This document shows, piece by piece, positions 11,491-24,700 of a stretch of DNA of 64,000 nucleotides (the first letter of the stretch is position 1; each line of letters opens with the position of its first letter). Made by a program: the position numbers and the translations under genes. This DNA is from Actinostola sp. cb2023 (lineage: Eukaryota > Cnidaria > Anthozoa > Actiniaria > Actinostolidae): positions 525,001-589,000 of the forward strand of contig JAUJYZ010001546.1 in assembly GCA_033675265.1 (NCBI GenBank), in the 5' to 3' direction. The notes beneath the pieces were generated by a model. The model searched no databases and was not told the origin of the DNA. It saw nothing but the letters and a program-made list of their open reading frames with translations.

Positions 11491-12068
11491 CTAGAAGGTG
11501 GCAAGATAAACACAATTACTTGCGAAAAATAATTGTAAATAGAGATTTACTCAATAATATATAGTATTTTGACGATTATAACCTAACTATTCTCCTGATG
11601 AATAACAAATAGCGTCCAAAAATTCCAAACACTTCGCTCGAAAGCGTCTGTCTAATATCCGCATTGACATATATATACATCTAAATTCGAGGTTGTTATG
11701 CTCCTGACAGTAAATATTCTCTATTATTTCCACTGCATTTGTTTTATTTTCAGGTTTCTACAAACAAACGTATGCTAAATAGTCCATTATTGAGTTGTAG
11801 GAGAGCATTCAAGTGTGAGGGGTTTCTATGATTTAAATTTTACACCGAAAGACTTTGGAGCGTTTCGAGCAGTTTTCAATGCCTTTTGACGTTCCTCAGA
11901 CATTCAGGCTTGATTTCAATGTTCACTTTCATAGGACTTAGATTGAAATCGAGCCTGAATGTCTCAATGCATCTAACCCTCATCTCGAAGCTTTACTAGA
12001 CAGTTTAGTAAGCGCTTAGCAGAAAGATCAACTATATAGAATTATTGTAAACACAAAGTTGTACTTAC
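11491..12068 (-). other. probable 5' UTR intron of the coiled-coil gene
   Basis: On the minus strand a consensus donor (CGCACC then GTAAGTAC) lies at 12068. A good acceptor (TTATCTTGCCACCTTCTAG) ends at 11491, 124 nt before the chosen ATG. The exon upstream of 12069 would be non-coding. This would make the gene spliced in its leader and place its promoter near or above 12.2 kb. Confidence 0.5.
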
Positions 12069-12249
12069 GGTGCGAATTTGAAACTCCTTGGCGAATTGGT
12101 GTGGTCCCTTCCGTTGTCAATAACTCGTGGAGTGAACGAAGCAAAAATCCACAAATCGGTAGGAATGAAGGAGTAGGGGTCCACTAGCGATACGACGAAC
12201 GATCCATTAATAACCTCGGAGCTTTTGTCAAGACTCGAACGCTACATTT

Positions 12250-13689
12250 GCATAAGTAAAGCGTCAACAACTGGTCACGCCTTGAGTTTGTAAGCCAAGT
12301 AGTTCGGTCACGCGTAGTAACCCCCGCTCGATTTGACATCTAAGGATATTATATTACCTTTAACAAACACTAACTTAATCTAAATTTAATAGCAGAACTT
12401 TTCATGGAAATATCATTTTCGTCTGCTCTTGAGACCTACGCTAAGAATTACAAATATATTTTTATTTATGCAATAACCGGGACTTGGCTGCGGTTTAACT
12501 AAGGGACAAATGGTGGATTACGGAAAAGCCTTTGTTCACAATCCAGCATGATTGTGATGACATAACAATATTCTCACACAGACAGCGAGGAACTCAGTCC
12601 AAATTCAGCCCCAACAAGAACAAATCCGGATAGTTTTAACAGTTCTGATGGCCTGCATCTTATGGTTAAATGATCTTAAACGAATACTTAAGACTTGTAC
12701 AATTCCCTAGAGAGATCATTAAGGGATTTCAAATTTATTGCTTGGAAAACACACTTACCTCACTATCGAAATATTGAAATTGGAAAATGTTCAGACCTTT
12801 ATTTGACAACAGTTCTAAGCTTTTAGGTTTTGAGAGCTCGGTGTATAAATATAATATTATCGCACAGTATATTTCAAAATTAACACAAGCAAATAATACT
12901 ATACTAAAATGAGATTAAAAGAATAGTAATTGTAATAATAAATGCCAAAGATGTTCAAGAGATTTGAACTAATCCCACTATTACTACATGCAGGACTCAA
13001 CTATGAAATAACCTCGGAAATACTATGATTAAATCCAGACAAACGACAAAACATCAGTAGTTTAATTAATTATTTATTTAACAGTGCATTACTGTATTAA
13101 ATACAGTTTCTATCTCCATATATAACAAAGTAAAACTGTATTCTAAAGATAGTTTGCCATTTGCTCCCGAGTGTCCTCTCCTGGTCCGGGCAACGGAAGG
13201 CACCCTGCTTGGAACACCCAGTCGCCGCAGTCTGGTACAGCCTTATTGTTCTAGCCTTATGAGTACATAAAAGATATGCCAAATCCTACGCTGTCAATAT
13301 TTGTCGAGAAAAATTAATTACAATCAGAGGTGAGGAAACTTGCGACAACTTGTAATCCAAAGTTCTACCAACTGTACTCTTTTACAGACGTGAAATATAT
13401 CGATTTGACCTTCGACAACATGTATCGATTGAACCCGAGAGAGACAAACGCCAATGTTGACGGCCTGTATTAGAGTGGTCCTCAATTAACACGTCTACTG
13501 AGATTAATTAAAGACACTGGTCCCGTGGGGGTAGGGGTGGGGGAGGAAATGAAATGCAGATATCTATTTTGAGTTTAGAGCTGATATTGTACTCTCTTCA
13601 AAGTGTCGCAAGAAGAGGGAAAATTGTATAATTTCTGTATCCTAAAATATATTAACAAATAGTTTAGTTATATTTATGTTTGTAATTGT
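12250..13689. other. intergenic, no gene seen
   Basis: About 1.4 kb of AT-rich sequence. No exon with paired splice sites and no repeat array was found. Confidence 0.6.
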
Positions 13690-14050
13690 CAATGAGGGTT
13701 TATCACGTACTTTCAAAACTCATAGGACAAAAAATGATTATCATAGCTGGAAAGAGCTCGTTGAAATTAGTAAAAATGTGAAGTTTAGAAAAGATCGCTT
13801 CACAAATTGCGAAGATATGAATTTTCAAAAATATGAAAACCTTTGGAAATTTACGCTGGTAGGCAACTCTTGCCTCCAACAAAGGTTTTCATACAAAATT
13901 TCGATTTTTGAAAATTCATATCTTCGCAATTTGTGAAGCGATCATTTCCAAACTTCATATTTTTACTAATTTCAACGAGCTCTTTCCAGTTATGATAAAA
14001 ATATTTTTTTTGTCCTATGAGTTTTGAAATTACATGATAAACCCTCATTG
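13690..14050. mobile_element. CAATGAGGG foldback MITE, copy A
   Basis: The ends are CAATGAGGGTTTATCA and its complement TGATAAACCCTCATTG. Inner arms pair over about 150 bp (TCATAGCTGGAAAGAGCTCG against CGAGCTCTTTCCAGTTATGA). Copy B lies in INTS6 at 42623-42935. Confidence 0.85.
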
Positions 14051-15358
14051 AGGGGGTCTTTGCTAGCCTTCTTTGCTTGCTATAATGTAGTCTCTCTCTG
14101 CCATTGTCAATACAGATATAAGTGATGATGAGTAATAACTGATACGTACTACACCAAGAACGTTCCGACTCACTGCTGGAGACACAATTGCTAAGCGAAT
14201 ACTTAACATACCAGCGATTATTTTGCATTTTCAATCCAATTGTCAACTATGACGGTAACCTCCTCCGCAGGCAACTCAATCCCAATTCCGATAAAAAACA
14301 ATCTCAATTCCGAAAAAGGAGTAGCCTGCGGAGGGGGCTACTATGACGGCAGGTTTCAATTATTTGGCCAATTACTTGAACCAGTTCGACAGGACTATGA
14401 CAGTGCTTTATTGATAACGACGATCCGTCGTCCAAAACCACTGTTTCTCACAATATCAAGTTATCATTTGCAACTGTTTCGATGGATCTTATCGTGAGAC
14501 TAGATCCATGAACGACTGAGACTCGTGTCTGAAATATACATGACCCTAGATAAGGGGTTGACCATCAAGACGCGCGATGGCACAACTGCAAAGTGGCTGA
14601 GGTCTCAGAGGATCGAGAGTGAAATCACAGCTGGATCACGATCTTATACCAAATGTCTAGTACGAAGTACAAATCAGTCATTTCTGTAAATCGCGATTTA
14701 ACAGCAAGGTGTGATTTCCAAAACATGATTCAGATCTCTCTGTCATGAGTTTGCACTCTTGTGAGACTCCAGCTGAGTCGACGACTCGGCAAATGAAATA
14801 CGAAGATTCTCGACTCACACAGCTATTAAACAATACACGCAGAGAAAGTTGTGTGAACAAGCAATTGATTACATGAGCCGTCTGAAAATCAGGCTAGCAA
14901 TTGATGTGCAGAGTCTCGACGCAGGCGATGGGCGCTTATCGCGGGTCTATCATTACATCAAGGCCGATGCTTGTACAATGCTTGTACTTTGACATGCCAT
15001 GCATTCCTATCCCGTGACACTACTTTGTCATGCTGCGGTTGAACTCAAGCGAATGCTTCCACTGTGTTTGATATGCCTTGTCCTTCAAGAAATCACGACA
15101 TCGACAAAGATTTGTAAAATAAAATATCTAGGGGAAAAAAACTGGCTTTCTTTGACATAATTTTGATGATCTCCGAACACCAGGAACAATCGGAGTTCCT
15201 ATGACGGATATAAAGCAGTTCGAATCAATCGTCTCCATACCAGTCCCGTAACTATAGCAACAAGAGTAGATAAAGGCTTCCATGTACAATACATAAAGAT
15301 TTCCATGGCAACTCTGTTGTAAATACGACATCAAAGTGTCTGCGCGTTTCGCGCCACC
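14051..15358. other. intergenic, short hairpin at 14255-14343
   Basis: No exon is supported. GTAACCTCCTCCGCAGGC near 14256 pairs imperfectly with GTAGCCTGCGGAGGGGGCTAC ending near 14343, with a repeated AATCCCAATTCCGA between them. Confidence 0.5.
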
Positions 15359-18300
15359 TTAACCAAGATTCATTTGGTCTTTGACTTTATTTGGTAAAAA
15401 CATTGGTTTCGCTGCTTCGATGGAAGACTTGGGTGCAATTAACGACGGATCGCTTTTCTTGACATGTCGATCTGGTTGCATCTCCTCCATTGCGGTCTCC
15501 AGATCTGGTAACTTGACGCGTTCATTGGCGTTCCCCGACGCCATTGTCGTCTTTTTCACACCTTTGGCGTCGTGTGATCTCATAGGCTTCTTCCATCCCA
15601 GTTGGTATTTATGCAGCTGCCTGTACGTGAAGAGCCATTTCTTCAGAGGCTCAAAGTATTCGAGTAACGCAGAGGCCGTCATCTCGCGTTCTCCAGTCAA
15701 GCGGTACAGGATTTGCGGCCATGGTTTACTGCTGCCTGCCTCTAACATTTCTCTGTCAAAAAGATGTCAGTGTAAGATTCTAAACTACAAGAGGGAACAT
15801 GCATTTCTCTGCGTTATCTGTGTTGGCATATAGCGAGGGATAGGCAAGGAAAGGGAAGGCGAGGGAAGAGAAGGATAGAGAAGCGAAGGGAAGGAAAGAA
15901 AGGAAATGAGAGGGAAGCGAAGGCAAGGGATAGCCAAGGGAAGGGAAGGCAAGGGATAGGAAAGGGAAGCGAAGGGATAGGCAAGGGAAGGGAAGGGAAG
16001 GGAAGGGAAGGAAAGGGAAGGAGAGCAAAGGGAAGGAGAGGGAAGCGAAGGGAAGGGAAAGAAAGGAAATCGAAGGGATAGGCGAAGGAAGTGATAGGCA
16101 AGGGAAGGAGAGGGAAGTGGATGAGAGGGAAGTGAAGGGAAAGGAAAGAAAGGAAAGGAGAGGGATGGGCAAGGGAATACGGAAGACGAGGGAAGCAAAG
16201 CGAAGGGAAGGAAAAATAATGAATATGAGAAATGAGGAATAGGAAGGGAAGGGGAACCAAGAATAACCAAGGGTGGCCGCCAAGTAAGCCGGTAAGTACT
16301 TGTAACCGAAAAGAAATAGAATGAAAGGGAAACAACATACACGTAGTGTGCGCATTTCTATTCCTCTACTTACTTGAACTTTTTGCCAGCTTCTTTGGAC
16401 TTGTAAATCGAACACTCATGCAGAGGTCCTTTGTGTTTCGATATTCCACACAGTGAACGGTGAAACTGAAACTGTAGTATTAGACTGACAAAGTAGCTGA
16501 AATAAAAACCAACCAACAATAAGTACCTTCTAACCCTGAAGACTGCGCGAGACCCTGTTACTGTTAGAGTAGTTTTCGTATGAGTGGGAAACCTACGACA
16601 CTGAGTTACGGTCACGGTACGGAATCGAACACATTGTATTCAACCAATCACAGCGGGCAAAATCATTGCTCAACCAATCAGAATGCTTTGGACACGGCAC
16701 CGTAAATACTTCCCACTCATACGAAAACGACCCTATGGTAGTTAATGGTGTCACGTGGACGCATACCTTATGTACGCTGAGTTGGACGCGATGTGGAATT
16801 TCGCTCCAGGGTCGAAATCTTTCTCGGTCCTGGCGACGGGCGACGCAACACCTTGGTAACGCATGCGCATCTTCCACCATTCAGCGTTGTAGTCCGATGG
16901 CTCTACTTTTCCCGCGAAAACCCGCCATCGCCATTGGTCAACGAGGTATGTGAATGGCAGGGGAGCGACACGACGTAAGGCTTGCATTAATAGGAAGTTG
17001 ATGGTCGCCTCTGCGGAGATGAACATTGCAATGAAATGTAGTTCAAGGTTTTATTCTCAATTTGTGTACGGTTCGAAGGGAGGAGGGTGGAAATTATGGC
17101 ATGGAGGGAGGGAGATGAAGGAAAGGAAGGAAGAAAAGAAGCAATTAAGGAAGAAAGGATGAATGGAACAAACGAAGAAGGGAAGAGAGGAAGAAGAGAA
17201 GAAAGCAAGGAAGGAAGGAAGGAAGGAAGGAAGGAAGGAAGGAAGGAAGGAAGGAAGGAAGGAAGGAAGGAAGGAAGGAAGGAAGGAAGGAAGGAAGGAA
17301 GGAAGGAAGGAAGGAAGGAAGGAAGGAAGGAAGGAAGGAAGGAAGGAAGGAAGGAACCAAGCAAGGAAGCAAGCAAGGAAGGAAGCAAGGAAGGAAGCAA
17401 GGAAGGAAGCAAGGAAGGACGCATGGACGCAAGGACGCATGGACGCAAGGACGCATGGACGCAAGGAATCATGGACGCAAGGAAGCATGGAAGCAAGGAA
17501 GCAAGGAAGCAAGGAAGCAAGGAAGCAAGGAAGCAAGGAAGCAAGGAAGCAAGGAAGCTAGCAAGGAAGCAACGAAGGAAATGAAGGAAGGAAGCAAGGA
17601 AGGTAATGAAGGAAGGAAGAATAATGATATCAAGGAAGCAGGGATTCAAAGGGAGAGAAGGCAAAAGAGAATTAAAAGGACAAACATAAAACAAAAGAAG
17701 TGAAGCTTTTGCTTTTTGACGTAACGTGGATAAATAAACGATTGATCGATTGATTGAAGCGAAAGAGATAAAAAGGTGAAAACTTACCATCATTCCCATC
17801 TATTGAATACAACAGGCCTACAGATTTAAGGTACTTTGGAGTCTCTACAGATAAAGCAATTGTATCCCCTATCGCCTCATGGAACCCAGGGTTGGCACCA
17901 TCTCGATAAGCGTAGGGCTGATTCTTGTAGGCAAGGAAGTACTCACAATGGCCCATCTCATGGTGGCTGATGATGAGATCATTTTGGTTCATACGGGTAC
18001 ACATTTTTATCCTGTAAGATATGGAATAAAAGTCGTGATGATGATGATGATGATGATGCTGCTGCTGATGATGATGATGCGGACACACGGTGCAACAGTG
18101 CGCGCAACATTGCTGGCAATTTTGTTGCAGCGTGTGTCCAACCCTGCACAAAGAGGCCTCATTAGCTTCTCTTATTTGCACCACCAACATGGCTGCTTCG
18201 TCTTTGTACTGTAACTATCCAGGGATTGATTGCAAATCAGCAATCCTATCATCATCATCATAATATAGCCATCAAAATCACCAAGATCATCTGTATGGTC

Positions 18301-19461
18301 ACTATCATCATAATCATCACGCATCATGATACGAGTAACACTGACATACCTTACGTCGTTAGGTTCAAATCCCCAAGCAGAAGCGTGACATACGATAGAT
18401 CTATTCACTGGCTTCGACAAGACAGACTTCTCCCAGAACGACGCAGGCATAGCTTCCAGTCCAATCGACACAAAGAACGACTGCGCAAGTTCAAACATCT
18501 TCTTCGGCGTATATTGCTGTTTGGCGAGACTCGGCGTCACGTCGAGCGGAGAAACCTTCGGGAATGGCGTCACGATATCGTAAATCTCCGACCAATCCTG
18601 AGCCCACATGTTACCCAGCAAGTGCGCTTCAATGGGACCATCAGACGAGATCTTAGGGTACTTCTTATGCAGCTGATGTCTCACATAGGCGTGAAGCTCC
18701 TGATATAACGGCTTAACCGCTGACCATAATGATTTTAGTGTCGTGCACAAGTCATTACCCATCTCGTATACACTACGCATGAAGTGTCCATAGTCACCCC
18801 AGTTGTGCTCCCTCGCACCTTGATCAAGTAAACCCACAAGTTGATGAAACTGGTCCCTTATTGGGGGACCCACAGCGTCCCTCCAGCCACGCCACGCCCA
18901 TAATAGTTCGTCATAATCACGTGACCTGGCCATTAAGGTGCCCAGATCGGGTTCCAGGTCCAAGCAGACAGTCTTCTGGTCTGTGTTCTTTCTACAGACT
19001 CTACCGCTGCTATAGGTAGCCGTCATGTTAGCCAGGAGTTTCTCTACGGATTGAATATCCTTCAGTGACTTCGGCAAAACGTTGCGTCGAATCAGTCTTA
19101 TTTGGCGCGCGATATCATGAGGTAGATCAACGTGATCGGACAGTAGTTTAGACGCATCGTTACTGGCATTCAAAGAGAACTCTTTCGAACGAGTAGAAGC
19201 TTGAACAGACAAGTTCCTCTTCTCTGGCGTCAAATCAGTGTAGTAGTTCCACGACGCCTCGGATTCTAAAATGATCAACTTTGAGCCTCGCGCTTCGACT
19301 TTCTCCAAGAAGTCGAGAGCAATGACGGTGTCGTTTGTCCTGTATAAACTCTTCTTTGTCGGCACTACTGCGCTCGAAACAATCGCGGCAAAAACAATCC
19401 AAAAACAACGCCGTAAAATATCCCCAAACTTTACCATTTTAGTTTGTGCCTTTGAATCCAT
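15359..19461 (-). CDS. ACE: angiotensin-converting-enzyme-like dipeptidyl carboxypeptidase (peptidase M2)
   Basis: Secreted zinc metallopeptidase that removes C-terminal dipeptides. Five exons join in phase: 18350-19461, 17788-18011, 16767-17010, 16374-16496 and 15359-15752, giving 698 residues, one catalytic domain. Residues ~9-33 ([20 protein letters not shown]) form a signal peptide; a second ATG at 19437 would also keep it. Family marks are [29 protein letters not shown], the zinc site HHEMGH with the downstream Glu in [31 protein letters not shown] and LQFQFH. Substrate-binding His, Lys and Tyr positions known from human ACE are kept. The chloride-binding Arg before YF is Ser here, created at the exon 3/4 junction. 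No membrane anchor follows the catalytic domain; the tail is ~80 polar residues, so the enzyme is probably soluble. Introns 2 and 4 carry long pyrimidine tracts. Confidence 0.94.
15835..16250. repeat. GGGAA-type polypurine tract in ACE intron 4
   Basis: About 415 bp of AAGGG/GGGAA variants, almost pure purine on the plus strand. In the transcript it is a pyrimidine tract that ends about 80 nt before the acceptor of exon 5. Several minus-strand frames stay open through it (Ser/Phe/Leu/Pro-rich) and are repeat artefacts. Confidence 0.95.
17087..17640. repeat. GGAA microsatellite and derived repeats in ACE intron 2
   Basis: An uninterrupted (GGAA)n array runs from about 17205 to 17355. It grades into GCAAGGAA units, then GGACGCAT units (about 17416-17465), then (GCAAGGAA)n again. 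It lies between exons 2 and 3 of the ACE gene and reads as pyrimidines in the transcript, ending about 80 nt from the acceptor at 17011. Confidence 0.97.
18034..18080. repeat. GAT/GCT trinucleotide repeat in ACE intron 1
   Basis: (GATGAT)n interrupted by GCTGCTGCT. The intron runs 18012-18349. Confidence 0.9.
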
Positions 19462-20411
19462 TTTGGTGCAAATACATCGAAATTGAAGAAAAACATTCGG
19501 CGACACAAGTGAAATGGCACTGAACCGTGATTGGTTGTCTGGTACCTGTTGCATGCACTAGCTCATGAATAATTAATGACCAGCTTAGTGTAACAAAGAG
19601 CCAGTCCCGTCACCTCTCTACTGGAAAAAATCAGTTGTACTTACTAACTGCTTAGAAAAGATGTTTATTAATGATCATTGATCGAAAGAGTCGAGTTGAA
19701 ACAAATCTCGGCGGCGGGAAATGAAAAAATGAATGAAAGATTATGAAAGGGAATTGAAAATCAAACAGTGAGGTTTGGTAAGACTATGTTTATCAAATAT
19801 GGACACTGAACACACAACAAAATTATTGACAAAGATCAACGTCCTGCGCGCAGGCAACTCTGGGTAAATATTATTATATTATTATTATTATGCTTCGGGA
19901 TCCCTGTGGTAAAGACACAGGAATCCCAAAAGAGTTAGCTCGGTAGAATCAATAAAGATTCCTTTTTCTACCAATTATTTTAATTATTCCTACTTTAATA
20001 TACAAAATAAATAAATAAATAATATCGATACCTTAATAAATCTATCTTGTCTGACTTTTAAAATGGTACTCAGTCATTGTTGCTGTGAAAACAGTCACGT
20101 GATCTGAAAAAGAAAGAAAAAAGAAAGACTTTACAGCCTGCATCGTTCCTTATTTGACAAAGGGGATTTTTTAAGAAAAGGGGCTGAAGACCGGAGTCTT
20201 GGGCGAGAGCGGAGGAAAAAACGTACACCCCGTTTGAATACTGTAGCGAAAAAACGAAAATCTGTGCGTTTCGTTCTCTCTTTTTTGGAAGAAATCCAGT
20301 TCCATGAATAGTAACGCACAATAATATAACCTGCGAAACAGGCTAACAATCAGTAATGGAGGAGAAAGGAGTACTTTTTCAAGTTTTCATTTGTAGTATA
20401 TTTATATGTAC

Positions 20412-20570
20412 TACCGTAAAGTTCCGAAAGTAGCGACCCCCCGAAAGTAGCGACCCCCCGAAAGTAACAGTAAAAATTGATGCTTGCTAACAAATCCCGA
20501 AAGTAACGCCCCCCCGAAAATAGCGATCCCTCCGAAAGTAGCGATCCCCCTCGAGAGCAACGATTAGATT
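20412..20570. repeat. dispersed CCGAAAGTAGCGACC repeat, copy 1
   Basis: It begins TACCGTAAAGTTCCGAAAGT and carries several CCGAAAGTAGCGACCCC units, with AACAGTAAAAATTGATGCTTG inside. An inverted, diverged copy ends at 36156 with the complement ACTTTCGGAACTTTACGGTA. Confidence 0.8.
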
Positions 20571-20732
20571 AGATTAGATGACGAACAGCACTAGCAAACA
20601 GCACGTAAAGAGCCAGAACATTTACTGCTACACATACAAATGTAACAAAAGCAATAGTCACTAATAAAATACATTCTAGAATTTTTATTTGTTACAATAC
20701 CGTACACGATGTCGTTTAAGGTACACGGTCCC

Positions 20733-20759
20733 GGGGGTGGGGTGGGGTGGTGGGGGGGT

Positions 20760-20789
<30 letters not shown>
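20733..20789. repeat. poly-G tract
   Basis: G runs broken by a few T, then about 30 consecutive G. Length may be uncertain in the assembly. Confidence 0.95.
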
Positions 20790-20791
<2 letters not shown>

Positions 20792-21734
20792 TAGCACCCC
20801 GGAAGTAGCACGGTTATATATATGTACTTTTGTACATTTGTTACGTGGTAAGAAAATTCAGCATTAGCCCCCGTGGCGCGAGCGCCAAAAAGCGGCTGAC
20901 CTTCGTCCCTGTTCCCCATAACTATAGTAAGAGTATTGTGTAGTTCCATACAGTTATTTCTACTGGCTTGAAACGAATGTAATTACAAATGAACATTCAT
21001 TTTGATTAAAGTACGTAATTTGTCTTCACTTATATCGAATTCTCCAGAAATCACGAAGAGTATAACGATGGCATACATAAGTTCGCGGGCAGTAATATAG
21101 TTTATAGCTGCCAGCTACGCAGGGTATAAAAACGGGCGGTCAACTAGAAATAACATACTCTGGACACTAGACGTCAACATCTATAATTATCACCCAATGA
21201 CATCCATCAACACTACTACCAACTCATAAATAAACGGTTCAACTCGGTTGCCGTTGTCCTCCTTGTCAGACTAAAACTGGTCAAAACAGCTTGAGAAACG
21301 AGAAGTTTATATATGAACGGCTACGGTGCAGAATGTCTAAGCCTTTTGGGTCTTGACAGTGGATTTAGCGCAGTCAAGCAATTAGAGTCGGTACTGAATT
21401 CCGTTGACAGATATCCAAATTAAAAATTCGTTCCAAAACCTATGAAGAAAGTATACGGGTTAAAAAGACATAAAAGACTGCCCCTGATCGAACTCGTGAG
21501 GCTATGTAGAAAATATATGAAGTTATACTGTGATGGACAGTCCAATTAATAGAACGTTGATTGACAGCTTGATATCCGGCTGTCGTATGATTTGTGCAAA
21601 CACAGTAGCGTAACCCAACTGTCACTGCAGCTTGCAACGTTTGAAAGAGCACCTTTTCCCCGTTTGAATGCTCGTATTCTTGGCTGGCCTAATCTACAAT
21701 CGACACTCTAGAATCAATTCCACCCTACTCTACC

Positions 21735-24700
21735 ATGTCTTTAGCAGTGATTGTGAGGAGTCTGTTGTATATATTGGCGGGTGAGTTTGCACTGGAGTCC
21801 GTTGACAGTTTGTACAACTTTTACCCCACTTTTACTAGCCACAAACTCGACCATCTCAGTTCCACCGCCTCTAACCTCTCCCTAGAGACTCTCCCTGTAC
21901 TTGTTTCACACGGAATACAATTAAGATTCCCACTGATTGTTCCCCATTAGGTTTGAGTGTTGGAAGAAGCCAGTCAAGCGTCTCTGTAGGTATGCTAAAT
22001 AGTAAACGGTCATTCTTTATTGACAAATCGAAACTAATGCGCGAAAATTCTAGCCCACATAAACGGCTCCATCACAATCAGGATTGTAGATGCAGTATTT
22101 ATAATTATATACAATACTACAACATGTCCCTTGAATTTACTGGCAAAGCCAATGTGGGAACTGAAGAGTTACCGTGTTTAAGAACGTTACCAAGGGAACG
22201 ATACAATGGACTCTTGAAACGGTTTACTAGCCTGCGTAGCCTGGCCCTAAGGGGAGGGGGGAGGGGGCTACGGTTTACGAATCAATATATCATGTCCCAG
22301 CTGTTGCCATAACTGATACCGTTATACAGTCGAACCACAGACTTCCACATTTGCTCGTGGGGTTAGGTACGAAAAAATCGTTCCCTGTTTGTCAGAGCTA
22401 ACCGTATGACCGTTACCCGGCGTGATAGGGACGGGAAAATGCTGTTTGTAACATAATGAAACAAATGAGACAAAAAGAAGAAATCCCCACCGCCTAGCCG
22501 TCTGTTTTCGCCGCCAGGGCTACTGTTCGTCTTTGCTCAGTTTTAGAATTAAAACCTTTCTTGGTACAAGAATTCTTGTCAGCTAAAACTAGTTATAGTT
22601 ATACCTAAGGATTTCTTTTCATCGACTGATCGGGATTTGCATATCAAAGGTCGACTTTGACTCTTTTTGTTCTGGATATACACCTATTCCAAAAATCGTT
22701 GTCCCTGCCGAAAGCAACAAGCAAGAAGCTGACGACCACAAAGGGCATTGAGACTTTCTCCTTATTCATTTATTCATCCGCAGACATTTTGACAACATGC
22801 ATTTTCAAATGGCCGAATAGTTCCAAATGATTGCTATTCAACGCTCGAAGGGATAACTTCTCAAGTACCACGGATAAATTAATTAATTAGGAGATTCCCA
22901 AAGTCCTTTGCGGTCGTCAGCTTCATGCTTGTTGCTTTCGGCCCGGACAACGATATTTGGAATAGGTGTATACATTATTGAACATCAGTAGAAGGAAGAA
23001 TAGCCTCATCAGTAGAAATCTCTTTCAACGACAGAGTCGTTTTCGTACGAGTGGGAAGTAGTTACGGTACGGTTGGTGCAGTGTCCAAGCATTCTGATTG
23101 GTCGAACAATGATTTTGCGCGCTGTGATTGGTTGATTGACTCTATGCCTTGTCGTTTGTTGCTGTGTGACTATTTTCAATATCCTTATTGTTGCAGGCTG
23201 TGACACCGCCCTTGGTATGCAGAATGGATGGATAGAGGACTCGGACGTCACAGCCACCTCTTTCTTCAGCCTCGATTTCGATCCAGGCCGTGCACGACTT
23301 AACTCTACAAGTGCCTGGTGCCCAGTCAGGCAGGACGTCAGCGAGTTGCTGCAAATCCACCTTACAAGGGATGCCAATGTGTCCGCCATTGCCGTCCAAG
23401 GGAACCCCAATAGGGATCAATGGATCACAAAGTATAAACTGGATTACAGCCTGGATGGTATCACGTGGAAGAGTTATCCAGAGGTATGTTACTATGGGGA
23501 CGGTTTCCATGGAAATTTGGAAATTGGATGTGTGTACTGGGGGGGGGGGGGGGGGGGGGTACAGTCACGTAAGACTGTAAATATCATTAAAATAATAATT
23601 GTACCATTTTCATTTCATGGTGTTCATGGTGTCCAGGTACTAAGTGGAAACACTGACCGTAACACGATTGTACGCGCACGGCTGGACGCTCTGCTTCTGG
23701 TGCAGTATCTTCGTATCAAGCCTGTAGAGTGGAAAAATGCTATAGCGTTGCGTCTGGAGATCTATGGGTGCATGAAAGGTAAGCCCACAACCCCCGGGGG
23801 GTGGGGGTTCTTACTATGTTCTGCAGGTAAGGCATGCTCGAGGATCCAGCGGTTTTTGTCCGCGCTCCGAAGTCACCGGCCGATGAATTCGGAGCGCGGA
23901 CAAAAACCGCTGGATCCTCGAGCATGCAGGTAAGGGTGATCGTCGTAATTTTAGGGTTATAAACTGACAAGCGCGTTCCGTCTTGAATAGCGGTATCCCG
24001 GAGAGCGATCCGATGGTATATTTTAGGTTGATCTTTAGACCAGGAGGTATTTTTTTAGTATGGGAAATTGTGCACGGTTTGGTATTTTTTAAGGGTATTT
24101 TTCGACGGTCACCCTTTTTTCCTTGAAGAATCTCCCACCCCGGTCCACAACATGTATGACCTATAAAGCACTCCATGGAAAGGCTACTGAATATCTATCT
24201 GAACTGTTGTCCATTCATCAACCATCAAGGTGTCTGCGGTCATTAAATTCCAACTGCAAGTTCCAAGATTCAAGACCGAAACATATGGTGCTCATGCCAT
24301 CTCCATCTGTGCACCGAGGCTATGGAATGCCATTCCTTTGAACATTAGACTGTGTCCTTCTGTTGATTCATTCAGTTAAATCTCAACTGAAGTCTTTTCT
24401 TTTTTGTAATGAACCTTTCCTTGATGTTATTTTAAGAGCTTCACTCATGTGGCAAACGACCGCTGTACAAGAACACTCCACAACCGCGTATAATCAGAGG
24501 GTCGGATGCACAGCCGTACTCGTGGCCATGGCAGGTCGAGGTCACCATTGACAACACTAAACACTGGTGTGGCGCCTCCGTTATCGACCCGCACTGGATT
24601 ATAACCGCGGGTCACTGCGTGGACCCCTACGCGAAAGGGACCCGCGTGTTGCGCCTCGCGGAATACGACCGCACAGTATTTGAGGGTTACGAGGAATACG

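Larger units (their letters stand above)
19462..21734. other. intergenic between ACE (-) and the protease gene (+)
   Basis: This must hold the divergent promoters of both genes. Apart from the repeats listed separately I see no exon. Confidence 0.6.

Noticed and set aside
6907..11564. Many plus-strand frames opposite the coiled-coil gene
   Set aside because: Ser/Leu/Phe-rich complements of Glu/Lys/Arg codons; no splice or start support.
15780..16415. Phe/Leu/Pro/Ser-rich frames
   Set aside because: Translations of the GGGAA tract in ACE intron 4.
16987..17799. Frames of repeated LPSFLPSF or KEGRKEGR
   Set aside because: Products of the GGAA microsatellite in ACE intron 2; several registers are open on both strands, as expected for a purine repeat.
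17672..18190. His-rich extension before the ACE HEMGH exon
   Set aside because: It is read-through of intron 1 across a GAT repeat; the acceptor at 18012 joins in phase with exon 1 and matches the ACE family.
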